A DNA stretch of 64,000 bases from JAVBMP01 sp031552195 (lineage in GTDB: Bacteria; Desulfobacterota; Desulfovibrionia; Desulfovibrionales; Desulfovibrionaceae). Each line of letters begins with the position of its first letter. Within the stretch, counting starts at the first letter, position 1. The notes beneath the pieces are model-generated. The model ran no database searches, was not told the origin of the DNA, and saw only the letters and a list, made by a program, of their open reading frames with translations. The stretch is from assembly GCA_031552195.1 (NCBI GenBank), contig JAVBMT010000020.1, positions 1 through 64,000 on the forward strand. Direction: 5' to 3'. A program made the position numbers and the translations under genes. Shown here piece after piece: positions 33,810 through 41,114 of this stretch.

Positions 33810-34268
33810 AAAGCGGCTGATTTCCCTTTCCGCGTCACGCCGTTCCGCCGCCTGTTTCAGGCTGTCACGGTGATCGTGCAGTTTCTTGCCCCGGCCAAGG
33901 GCCAGTTCAACCTTTACGCGCCCGGCCTTGAAGTGCAGGTTCACCGGTACAATGGTCAGGCCCTTCTGCTCCACGTTCACGCTCCAGCTGTGTATTTCGC
34001 GCGCGTGCAAAAGCAGCTTGCGCGGGCGCTCCGGCTCGTGCTGCGCATATCCGGCGTTGGCGTAGGGCGAAATGTGCAAGCCGATCAGGAAGGCCTCGCC
34101 GTTTTTGAAGCTGACGTAAGAATCTTTGAAGTTCACCAGCCCGGCCCGGATGCTTTTAATCTCCGAACCGGTCAATACCAGCCCGGCCTCTATGAAATCA
34201 AGCAGTTCATAGAGGTGGCGGGCTTTTTTGTTTTGGGCGATCAGGCTGCCCGAATCTTTTTTTTTCAT
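33807..34268 (-). CDS. smpB: SsrA-binding protein SmpB
   Basis: Essential partner of tmRNA in ribosome rescue; it binds the tRNA-like domain and the decoding centre. The 153-residue protein has the OB-fold core NKKARHLYELLDFIEAGLVL, GSEIKSIRAG and the typical C-terminal basic tail. No ssrA gene was recognised nearby. Its TAG stop coincides with the end of a dispersed repeat element. The gene is monocistronic and divergent from a small broken gene. Confidence 0.97.
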   Translation of the reverse strand: MKKKDSGSLIAQNKKARHLYELLDFIEAGLVLTGSEIKSIRAGLVNFKDSYVSFKNGEAFLIGLHISPYANAGYAQHEPERPRKLLLHAREIHSWSVNVEQKGLTIVPVNLHFKAGRVKVELALGRGKKLHDHRDSLKQAAERRDAEREISRF

Positions 34269-34298
34269 GCGTTATTCCTCTGCGCCATTGCAGTTATG

Positions 34299-34327
34299 TC
34301 AATATCATCATCCGTCTTTATTTACAA
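34299..34327 (-). promoter_or_regulatory. Candidate smpB promoter
   Basis: On the minus strand: TTGTAA (34327-34322), a 17-bp spacer and TATTGA (34304-34299), about 30 bases before the ATG. Confidence 0.35.
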
Positions 34328-34451
34328 ACGGGCTTTTTCAAGAAGTTCTTTTTTTCACGTTATGCGATGGAATGTAAAAAAACGACATTCTATAATTGAG
34401 AGGCATGTGAATTAAAGCTCGGCGGATGAATTTAAGATCAGGAGTACGGGC

Positions 34452-34680
34452 ATGTCAGATGGGCGCGAAACGGTCAACGCCCAGGTTTGTATTCTGGAAG
34501 ACAACGCCCTGAACACCCGGGTTAAGGTTGACGCGGTGGGCGAGGCCGTGCGCTCCGGCTCGCTGGATATCGGCGGCATCAGATTACTGGGCGGATATGT
34601 TCAGCCGCAACGGAGTGAAAGACCCGAAGGCCTGGATGGCGAAAGTGGAGAATCTGGCCGCTGAAACCTTCAGGCGCTGA
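34452..34680 (+). pseudogene. Small gene with an apparent frameshift
   Basis: An ATG with AGGAG upstream opens a frame (MSDGRETVNAQVCILEDNAL and onward) that reads well up to GSLDIGGI, near 34581. It then turns into an unlikely Arg/Gly-rich tail that stops at 34664. Shifting frame near 34583 gives the protein-like continuation DYWADMFSRNGVKDPKAW, ending AETFRR with a stop at 34680. The two halves together would make about 75 residues. I do not recognise the family. A sequencing error, a true pseudogene or programmed shifting are possible; no slippery heptamer is evident. Confidence 0.45.
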
Positions 34681-34723
34681 ACTTTTTTCCTGCTTTGAAG
34701 CGTTTGTCTCCTGCAAGCGCACG

Positions 34724-34762
34724 ACAAAACCCCGGCGGGCCTTTTCCTCGTCCGGGGTTTTG
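34724..34762 (+). terminator. Terminator after the small frameshifted gene
   Basis: CAAAACCCCGG (34724-34734) pairs perfectly with CCGGGGTTTTG (34752-34762), giving a T-rich 3' arm. It would end the transcript of the small gene. Confidence 0.65.
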
Positions 34763-34887
34763 CTTGTATCGGAATTTATGCTTCGCGGGGCTTGTAAAAA
34801 GCCGGGGCGGGTTCCGGCCGTGGCTAACGGCAAGGCGGAACGCCTCATCAGAACGGTATGTTGGCGCTTTGCGGCTGGAGACAGCCC

Positions 34888-35550
34888 CTAAGGCAGGCTG
34901 GTGAACACCGAAGGTTCGTAATTATAGCCGCAAGTTACGCAGGCGTAACCGTTTCCGCCTGAGTTCCCGCCGCCCTGCGCGCCCGGCCCGATCGGGGCTA
35001 GCAGGCTGCGCAGTTCAGGCCCCAGAAGCAGGGTAACGCTGGACATGGCGTAAATTTCCTCGGTAGCGGTGTCTATAAAGCGCATGTTGAAGCGCACGGC
35101 CTGCGGGGTCAGGCTGTATGTTCCGGCCAGCACCAGGTTGCTGGTTACGGTTTTTTTCGCCAGCAGGTCTTCCTTGCGGGTAAGCAGCAGTTCGCCGTGT
35201 TCCGGGCGCACCAGAATATCTTTTCCCTTGCGGATTTCCTGGGCCGAATAGCCGGCGCTTACAAACCAGCGCATCAATTCTTCCTGCATTTGCAGGGCCA
35301 GGGCGTTGGAAACTTCCAGGTTGCTCAGGTCAACCGGGGTGGTGCTCGCCAGGCTTACTCCGCTAACAGGGCTTTCCTGCCCCAGCCTGGCGGCCAGTTG
35401 GCGGTCCATTTCCCGGCCCATGGCCGAAGCGGCCTGCGCGACGCGTCCGTCCTGCCCGTTGGCCAGGGCGGTTCCGACCGCCAGCAACAGCAGCCCGCCT
35501 GCCAGCAGAACCCTGCTGGTTCCCGTAATGAATATCTTCAATATGCGCAT
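34888..35550 (-). CDS. FlgO-family outer membrane protein
   Basis: A 220-residue secreted protein with a signal peptide (about 1-30, ending ALANG) and an FlgO-type domain (about 75-180: NALALQMQEELMRWFVSAGY, then RPEHGELLLTRKEDL and LVLAGTYSLTPQAVRFNMRF). FlgO belongs to the outer-membrane flagellar basal-body accessories described in Vibrio. A Gly-rich tail with a CVTCGYNY pair ends the protein. The ATG at 35550 with GGGGAG upstream is preferred over one seven codons earlier. It is the last gene of a three-gene set of related envelope proteins. Confidence 0.75.
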   Translation of the reverse strand: MRILKIFITGTSRVLLAGGLLLLAVGTALANGQDGRVAQAASAMGREMDRQLAARLGQESPVSGVSLASTTPVDLSNLEVSNALALQMQEELMRWFVSAGYSAQEIRKGKDILVRPEHGELLLTRKEDLLAKKTVTSNLVLAGTYSLTPQAVRFNMRFIDTATEEIYAMSSVTLLLGPELRSLLAPIGPGAQGGGNSGGNGYACVTCGYNYEPSVFTSLP

Positions 35551-35625
35551 ATTTTTCTCCCCGCCGCGCATTACGAGTGCGAATCACCCGCCGCGCGGCT
35601 GCCGGAAACGCCGGGTAGGGCGTTT

Positions 35626-35970
35626 CTAACGGACGGTTTTTATCATCATGTCAACGCCGCGCAATTCCTGTTCCAGCAGCGCGGTTATCGCCGGGTCATT
35701 GGAGCTGGCCAGGCCCAGCAGATAGTGTTCGCGGGCCAGTTCATAGCGCCCGGCCGCCGCGTAGTCGCGCCCGGTCTGCAAATTCCACAGGCTGTCCGGG
35801 CTGTAGGGCACAACGCCGACCTGGGCGTCCGAAGTTTTATCCCAGGAAACCGTTGGCAGCCAGCTGCAGGCGGAAAGGCCGGAGAGCAGCGCCGGGAAAA
35901 TCAGCAGGGCGCGTGTAAGATATTTGCCCGTAGTCCGCATTTTCATCCTTATTGCAAAATTTTTCCGCAT
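35626..35970 (-). CDS. Small lipoprotein in the FlgO-like cluster
   Basis: A 114-residue predicted lipoprotein. The signal peptide ends in the lipobox LSAC (cysteine near residue 35). The mature part is about 80 residues and helical, with one TPR-like repeat (LWNLQTGRDYAAAGRYELA). I do not recognise a named family; the position between two FlgO-like genes suggests a role in the same outer membrane structure. GAGGT precedes the ATG. Confidence 0.65.
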   Translation of the reverse strand: MRKNFAIRMKMRTTGKYLTRALLIFPALLSGLSACSWLPTVSWDKTSDAQVGVVPYSPDSLWNLQTGRDYAAAGRYELAREHYLLGLASSNDPAITALLEQELRGVDMMIKTVR

Positions 35971-35980
35971 AGCGCCTACC

Positions 35981-36886
35981 TCAGTGAATATCCTGGCCCA
36001 TATCGACCGGAGTGAGCGGGGCGGGCATGGCCTGGGAGCCGAAATCTTTTATCTGCATCGTGCCGCCCATCTTGATTTTGGAGCCGGATCCTCCGGCCAG
36101 CATGCGCTTGGTGAGCGAAGTCGAGGGCATAAGAAGCTGCCCGGCGCGCAGCACCTGCCCGCTTGACGTGATAAGCCTGGCGTTTACGAAAATAGTCTGG
36201 CTGTCGTTATAGTAGGTGCCTACAATATAATAGTTGCACGACGCCAGTTGGCGGGTGGCCGGGGTTTTTTTCAGTATGAACTCCCCGTTTTCCGTAACCC
36301 GCAAGTTTCCGTCAATGCGGTATTCGCGCAAAGGCACACCGCGCTGGCTGAGTTCATAATAGAACTGTTCGGCGATAAAACGCCCGAAAGGGGAAGTCTG
36401 CTCGAAATTTTCCTGCGAAACAAAAGAAGTGGGAACGGCAACTCCGTCTTTCAGGCCGCTGAAAGGGGTTCCTTGAACTAACTGATCGGTAAGCTCACGA
36501 ACTTTCAGCTTCAGCTCTCTGGCGTCGGCGTAGGCCGGGTTTTGCGGCTGGCGCGGCGAACCGGGCGACCAGATTACCCCGCCCGCCCCGTCATTGAGCG
36601 CGTAGCCGGTGTTCAGGCTGGTCAGCCGCCGCGCGGGAACGGCCTGCCCGTTATATGTCACGTTTCCGTCATGCTCCACCGAAAGCGGGGTGCCTCCGTA
36701 AGAGACATTGCCGCCGCTACCGCCGTTTTCAGCGTAGGTTTGACCCATGTCGCGCATGGCCGCCGGCATTCCCGCGCCGTCGCTTTTGTCAGCGCAGCCG
36801 GAAACGGCGAAAACCGTCGCCAGAACCACGGGCAGGGCGCACAGCAGGCAAGCCCGGCAAGGTGAAGGTTGTTTATTTTTATGCAT
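35981..36886 (-). CDS. FlgO-domain lipoprotein
   Basis: A 301-residue lipoprotein. Its signal peptide ends VSGC, with the lipid-modified cysteine near residue 31. A Gly/Asn-rich spacer (about 40-115) precedes an FlgO-type domain (about 125-270: LKVRELTDQLV, SPFGRFIAEQFYYELSQRG and YYIVGTYYNDSQTIFVNARL). It is the first gene of the cluster and lies behind a promoter with the flagellar sigma-28 -10 sequence, in line with a flagellar or surface role. A paralogous domain occurs in the third gene. Confidence 0.72.
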   Translation of the reverse strand: MHKNKQPSPCRACLLCALPVVLATVFAVSGCADKSDGAGMPAAMRDMGQTYAENGGSGGNVSYGGTPLSVEHDGNVTYNGQAVPARRLTSLNTGYALNDGAGGVIWSPGSPRQPQNPAYADARELKLKVRELTDQLVQGTPFSGLKDGVAVPTSFVSQENFEQTSPFGRFIAEQFYYELSQRGVPLREYRIDGNLRVTENGEFILKKTPATRQLASCNYYIVGTYYNDSQTIFVNARLITSSGQVLRAGQLLMPSTSLTKRMLAGGSGSKIKMGGTMQIKDFGSQAMPAPLTPVDMGQDIH

Positions 36887-36926
36887 GGCCGCTCCTGAAT
36901 TGTATCCGCTAACGCATGTTTTTTGC

Positions 36927-36953
36927 TTATCGGCTGAAACGCGCGTTTCTTAA
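36927..36953 (-). promoter_or_regulatory. Sigma-28 (FliA)-type promoter
   Basis: On the minus strand, GCCGATAA (36934-36927) is a perfect match to the sigma-28 -10 element. It is preceded at the standard 11-base spacing by TTAAGAAA (36953-36946), a weaker match to TAAAGTTT. It lies about 40 bases before the first FlgO-domain gene. Confidence 0.6.
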
Positions 36954-37075
36954 AAAAACGGCGCGGTAAAAAATTCCCGGCTTCAAAGCGCGAAAGACTT
37001 TGCCATGCTGATGCAATTAGCTTGCCAAAACTTGCGGGAATTATTTTCTCGCCCCCGCGTCCAGGGCTTAAGAAG

Positions 37076-37104
37076 TTGCCAATTCAGACGATAATGCATA
37101 TAGG
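37076..37104 (+). promoter_or_regulatory. Candidate sigma-70 promoter for the Cys/Pro-rich protein
   Basis: TTGCCA (37076-37081), a 17-bp spacer and TATAGG (37099-37104), about 50 bases before the start codon. Confidence 0.45.
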
Positions 37105-37154
37105 GCAGATGGGGGCGGCGAACTCGCCCGCCGGTGAGCGCATAACCTGGAGCT

Positions 37155-38438
37155 ATGTTAATGAACGCCAAATCAGTTTTCTTTTATGTTGCAGCCGTTT
37201 TGTTTTTTACTTCGGCTTTTGCCGCGGCCGGGCTTGTTTTCGCCGGAAAGGCCCAGGCGGTCTCCGGCTACGGAAATGTGGATTTCCTTTATAACCAGTG
37301 CATGGCTCGCTGCGAGGAACCAGGCAGGCGGGGGACGATAACCCGCGAGGGTTGCGAACAGGGTTGCGCCAAGCTGCGCGGAGATATGGAGTGCTACCGT
37401 TTTGATTACAGTTCGGCTTCTTCTTGCGCCAAGGCCGCGCACAAGCTGGAATTGAACAAATATGAACGGCTGGAAGAACATAACGAATGGTGCGCTGAAA
37501 AATTTGACAGGCTTTATGACCAGGCCGGGTGCGAAGAAGCGGGCGAGGTCTTCTACGGCGCGCTAACGGAGCGGAATTTTTGCGGAACGGGCGAAGCCGT
37601 TCCCGCAGGCCCGGCGGCCCAGACCGCTGTTTACGCCGCCCAAGCCGTTCCGGCCGGGCCTGAAGGGGTTAACGCCCCGCCGAAACCCAGCTACGGAGAC
37701 GGGCGGATTATTGACAAGAACGCCGTTCCCACGCCTTTTCCCCAAAGCGGCAAAAAAAAGTCCGGCGGCAAAAAATCGGCTAAATCCGCTCAAAAAAGCG
37801 CCGCTGCTCCCGCTTCCGCCCCAGCCGCAGCTAAAAGCGGCCCGGCGCCTTCCGCCAGCCTGGCAAGCGTTTCTTCCGCCGAAAAGCAGTGCGCGGAGGC
37901 CGGAACAGGCGCGGGCGGGCTTGAATTGCTTGATTGCCCGCCTCCGAAAAATTCCGACAAAACTTCCGTAACATCCGGTTCAGCGGCCCCGGCCCCGGCC
38001 AAAACCACGGCCAGCGGCCCGACGCCTGCGGTTCCGCCCAAGTCCGGGCAGCCCGGGCCAAGCCCGGTGCGCTCGGCCCCTCCCGTTACCATAACCGTGC
38101 CAGCCGGAGACTTCAACACGCCGCCCGCGCGCCCCTTGAACCAGCCGGCTGCCGTTCAGCCCGTTCCTCAACCGCCCGCGCCGGCGCAATCCGGGCCGGT
38201 GCAACCCGCGCCCGTGCAACCTGAAGCGCAGCCGGTTTCTTTGCCCGCCGAGGCTGCAACCGCTCCTCCGATAGCCCGGGAACCTGACGCCCCGGTTTCG
38301 GAGATGGGGGTCGTGCCGCTGCCTGTTTCAGAGGATCCGCAAACGAATCTGCTGCGTCCTGACGAAACCTTACGGCTGCCCACGGCGCCGGGCGCCAGTT
38401 CCGAAGCGCTGCCGGTTGAGCGGCTCGCCGCGCCCTAA
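37155..38438 (+). CDS. Secreted Cys- and Pro/Ala-rich protein, unknown function
   Basis: A 427-residue protein of no recognised family. It has an N-terminal signal peptide or anchor (about 7-35, ending GKAQA). A small domain with about ten cysteines follows (about 45-145; patterns CMARC, GCEQGC, MEC, SSCAKA, EWC, AGCEE and NFCG), suggesting disulfides in the periplasm. The rest (about 150-427) is Pro/Ala/Ser-rich low complexity with a Lys-rich patch near 200-215, likely unstructured or wall-spanning. GGAG precedes the ATG. It is divergent from the FlgO-like cluster and may act with it. Confidence 0.6.
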   Translation: MLMNAKSVFFYVAAVLFFTSAFAAAGLVFAGKAQAVSGYGNVDFLYNQCMARCEEPGRRGTITREGCEQGCAKLRGDMECYRFDYSSASSCAKAAHKLELNKYERLEEHNEWCAEKFDRLYDQAGCEEAGEVFYGALTERNFCGTGEAVPAGPAAQTAVYAAQAVPAGPEGVNAPPKPSYGDGRIIDKNAVPTPFPQSGKKKSGGKKSAKSAQKSAAAPASAPAAAKSGPAPSASLASVSSAEKQCAEAGTGAGGLELLDCPPPKNSDKTSVTSGSAAPAPAKTTASGPTPAVPPKSGQPGPSPVRSAPPVTITVPAGDFNTPPARPLNQPAAVQPVPQPPAPAQSGPVQPAPVQPEAQPVSLPAEAATAPPIAREPDAPVSEMGVVPLPVSEDPQTNLLRPDETLRLPTAPGASSEALPVERLAAP

Positions 38439-38750
38439 GGGGATATTAACATTGGAAACGTTCGCTTCAGGCGGCGCGGTAGCCGCGCCCGCAAGCGATA
38501 GCCGGCATGCCTTCCGGCCAGAACGGGCAAGCGTGAAAACATGCGGGAACCGGCGCATTTTATATTCAGACAAGCAATAAGCGAATAAAATTAAAATATC
38601 CGCGCCTGACCGACGTTTGAAAACTCCGCCAGCTTCTTCCCGCCGCTTTTCAGATTTTAACCCTCCGGCGCTTGCCGTTGGCCGCCTTAGGCGTTATTTT
38701 TATAAGAGAGACGCACAAAGCGTGCGTGAACTGTTTTCAGGAGGTATGGC
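38439..38750. other. Gene-free interval before amrB
   Basis: These 312 bases contain no convincing gene. A hairpin with a perfect 7-bp stem and 3-nt loop (38473-38489) follows the Cys/Pro-rich gene but has no T-tract. An AT-rich stretch lies around 38560-38600, and an amrB promoter candidate at 38672-38700. Confidence 0.55.
38672..38700 (+). promoter_or_regulatory. Candidate amrB promoter
   Basis: TTGCCG (38672-38677), a 17-bp spacer and TATTTT (38695-38700), about 50 bases before the ATG, which has AGGAGGT. Confidence 0.5.
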
Positions 38751-39608
38751 ATGCCTGCGGAATTGACCAGACGCCCTTGCGTGGCCGGACGTTTTTACAG
38801 CGCGGCCCCTTCCGTTTTGCGCGCGGAAATCGAGGGTTATCTCGCCGCCGGGAGCGCGCTGGCCGAAAAAAGCGATGCGCCGCCCCTGGCCTTTATCGCC
38901 CCGCACGCCGGATACGTGTTTTCCGGCCGGACAGCCGGGCTCGCCCTTGGTTCCGCGCCCGTGCCGGAGAGCGTTATAATGCTCGGGCCGAACCACACCG
39001 GGCAAGGCGCGTCACTTGCCGTCTGGCCTTCCGGCGCCTGGCTGACCCCCCTCGGGGCAAGCGTTGTTGATGAAACCCTTGCCGCCACGCTTTTGCGCAA
39101 CATGCGCGGGGCGGCCTTTTCAGCCAGCCCGGCGGCCCATGTGAATGAACACTCGCTTGAAGTTTTGCTGCCGTTTTTGCAAGTTGCCCGTCCGGATGTC
39201 AAAATTTTGCCTGTCTGCGTTGCGGAATATAACCTGGAAAAGCTGGCCGCCGCCGGAGAAGCCCTGGCCGACTGCGTGAAAGACGCCCGCAAGGAGGGCA
39301 AAAGCGTGGCCTTGCTGGGCAGCACGGACATGAGCCACTATATACCGCACAGTGAAGCGGAGCGCCTTGACGGCATGGCCTTGCAGGAAATCGAGGCCCT
39401 GAATCCGGAAGGGCTTCACCGTACCGTGCGCGCCCACGGCATAAGCATGTGCGGCATAGCCCCGGTAACCATGCTGCTTTACGCCTGCCGTTCCTTGGGG
39501 GCCACGCGCGGACGCGTTGTTTCATACACCAGTTCCGGCGTTACCGGGGCGGATTACGGGGCCAGCATGGATCAGGTCGTAGGCTATGCGGGCGTTTTAA
39601 TCGATTGA
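38751..39608 (+). CDS. amrB: AmmeMemoRadiSam system protein B (MEMO1 family)
   Basis: A 285-residue protein of the MEMO1-like family, structurally related to extradiol dioxygenases. It is usually encoded near a radical SAM protein and an AMMECR1 protein in the poorly understood AmmeMemoRadiSam system. The metal-site histidines can be seen in FIAPHAGYVFSG, LGPNHTG and VNEHSLE, with STDMSHY further on and the cysteine in GISMCGIAPV. The usual partner genes are not adjacent here. A strong Shine-Dalgarno supports the start. The biochemical role is unknown for the family. Confidence 0.9.
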   Translation: MPAELTRRPCVAGRFYSAAPSVLRAEIEGYLAAGSALAEKSDAPPLAFIAPHAGYVFSGRTAGLALGSAPVPESVIMLGPNHTGQGASLAVWPSGAWLTPLGASVVDETLAATLLRNMRGAAFSASPAAHVNEHSLEVLLPFLQVARPDVKILPVCVAEYNLEKLAAAGEALADCVKDARKEGKSVALLGSTDMSHYIPHSEAERLDGMALQEIEALNPEGLHRTVRAHGISMCGIAPVTMLLYACRSLGATRGRVVSYTSSGVTGADYGASMDQVVGYAGVLID

Positions 39609-39793
39609 ACCGGCGTGAAAGGGTAACGCCGTAGCCGCTCTTTACAACCGGCCCAGGCTTTTTACGCCTCGCCTTCCGCCAGCGCGGTCCGTCTTGCCGG
39701 GCCGGCCCCACCTTGCTTTATGTGGCCTTGTATTATATTAGGCCTCGGTAATTCCTGATATTCTCCAAGACCTTTTACCGGAAACCGCTTCAT

Positions 39794-40930
39794 ATGACCG
39801 AACATGACGATTTTTCCCAGGCCGCGCCCGGCGCTTTTGAAATTCTGGCGCGAGACGGAGCGGCCAGGCTGGGACGCCTGCAAACCGCTCACGGAGTCGT
39901 GAACACGCCGATTTTCATGCCCGTGGGCACCGTGGGCAGCGTAAAAGCCGTGGCCCCTGACGATCTGCTGGCCCTGAACGCGGAAATTATTCTTGGCAAC
40001 ACCTATCACCTTTATCTGCGGCCGGGCGATGAACTGGTGGCGCGGCGCGGCGGCCTGCACGGCTTCGCGGCCTGGCCCCGGCCCATTCTTACGGACAGCG
40101 GCGGTTTCCAGGTGTTCAGCCTGGAGGGATTGCGCAAAATCACCGAGGAAGGGGTGGAGTTCCGTTCGCACCTGGACGGTTCAAAGCACCTTTTTACTCC
40201 GGAAAAGGTCATGAGCATCCAGCGCAACCTGAACTCGGACATTATGATGGTGCTGGACGAGTGCGTACCTTACGGCGCGGAGCGTGATTATACGGCCAGG
40301 TCGCTGGGCCTGACCACGCGCTGGGCGTTGCGGGCGCGCAAGGCTTACCCGCGCGGAGCCGGAAAAAACCTGCTTTTCGCCATTACCCAAGGCGGTTTTT
40401 TCGCCGATTTGCGCACGGAATCCGTAGGGCAGCTGGCCGAGCACGATTTTGACGGCTTCGCCATAGGCGGCTTGTCTGTGGGCGAACCCAAGGAAATGAT
40501 GTACGAGCTTCTGGCCCACACCGCCCCGCTTCTGCCGGACCGCAAGCCCCGCTATCTGATGGGCGTGGGCACTCCTCTTGACATTGTGACCGGCATCAGC
40601 ATGGGCGTTGACATGTTCGACTGCGTGCTGCCCACGCGCAACGCCCGCAACGGCACCCTTTACACCTCGCTGGGCAAAGTGAACATCAAACGGAAGGAAT
40701 ACGCCGAAGATGACGGCCCGCTTGACCCGAACTGCGGCTGCTACACCTGCCGCACATTTTCCCGCGCCTACCTCCGGCATTTGTACGCCTCGCAGGAAAT
40801 TCTCTCTTTCCGCCTGAATTCGCTGCACAACCTGACCTATTTCCTCGACCTGGTCCGCGCGGCCCGGAAGGCCATAGCCGAGGGCCGCTTCAGCGAATTC
40901 AAACTGGGAATAGAGGCTGTCTACGCCTGA
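39794..40930 (+). CDS. tgt: Queuine tRNA-ribosyltransferase
   Basis: Exchanges guanine 34 for preQ1 in GUN-anticodon tRNAs on the way to queuosine. The 378-residue cytoplasmic enzyme shows the catalytic aspartates in LTDSGGFQVFSL and VDMFDCVLPTR. The zinc site is NCGCYTCRTFSRAYLRHL, with three cysteines and a histidine. The N-terminus has about 10 residues more than usual. A terminator-like hairpin follows between it and polA. Confidence 0.97.
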   Translation: MTEHDDFSQAAPGAFEILARDGAARLGRLQTAHGVVNTPIFMPVGTVGSVKAVAPDDLLALNAEIILGNTYHLYLRPGDELVARRGGLHGFAAWPRPILTDSGGFQVFSLEGLRKITEEGVEFRSHLDGSKHLFTPEKVMSIQRNLNSDIMMVLDECVPYGAERDYTARSLGLTTRWALRARKAYPRGAGKNLLFAITQGGFFADLRTESVGQLAEHDFDGFAIGGLSVGEPKEMMYELLAHTAPLLPDRKPRYLMGVGTPLDIVTGISMGVDMFDCVLPTRNARNGTLYTSLGKVNIKRKEYAEDDGPLDPNCGCYTCRTFSRAYLRHLYASQEILSFRLNSLHNLTYFLDLVRAARKAIAEGRFSEFKLGIEAVYA

Positions 40931-40953
40931 CTTCATTCACCGAACAAACCATG

Positions 40954-41000
40954 AAGCGCCCCCGTATCCCGGCCTGCAAAGGACGGACGCGGGGGCGCTT
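40954..41000. terminator. Convergent terminator between tgt and polA
   Basis: AAGCGCCCCCG (40954-40964) pairs perfectly with CGGGGGCGCTT (40990-41000), with weak T-richness after the stem on the plus strand. It probably terminates tgt and may also stop polA transcription. Confidence 0.65.
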
Positions 41001-41114
41001 TCATTATGTTGAAACGGCTGGCCGAAGCTTGAGGCCTGGAGGCATGAATCCGTGCCGTTTTCCGCAGTTGCGGCTGTGCAAGGAATATTCCGGGGCGTTC
41101 CCCGGAGGCTGTCT

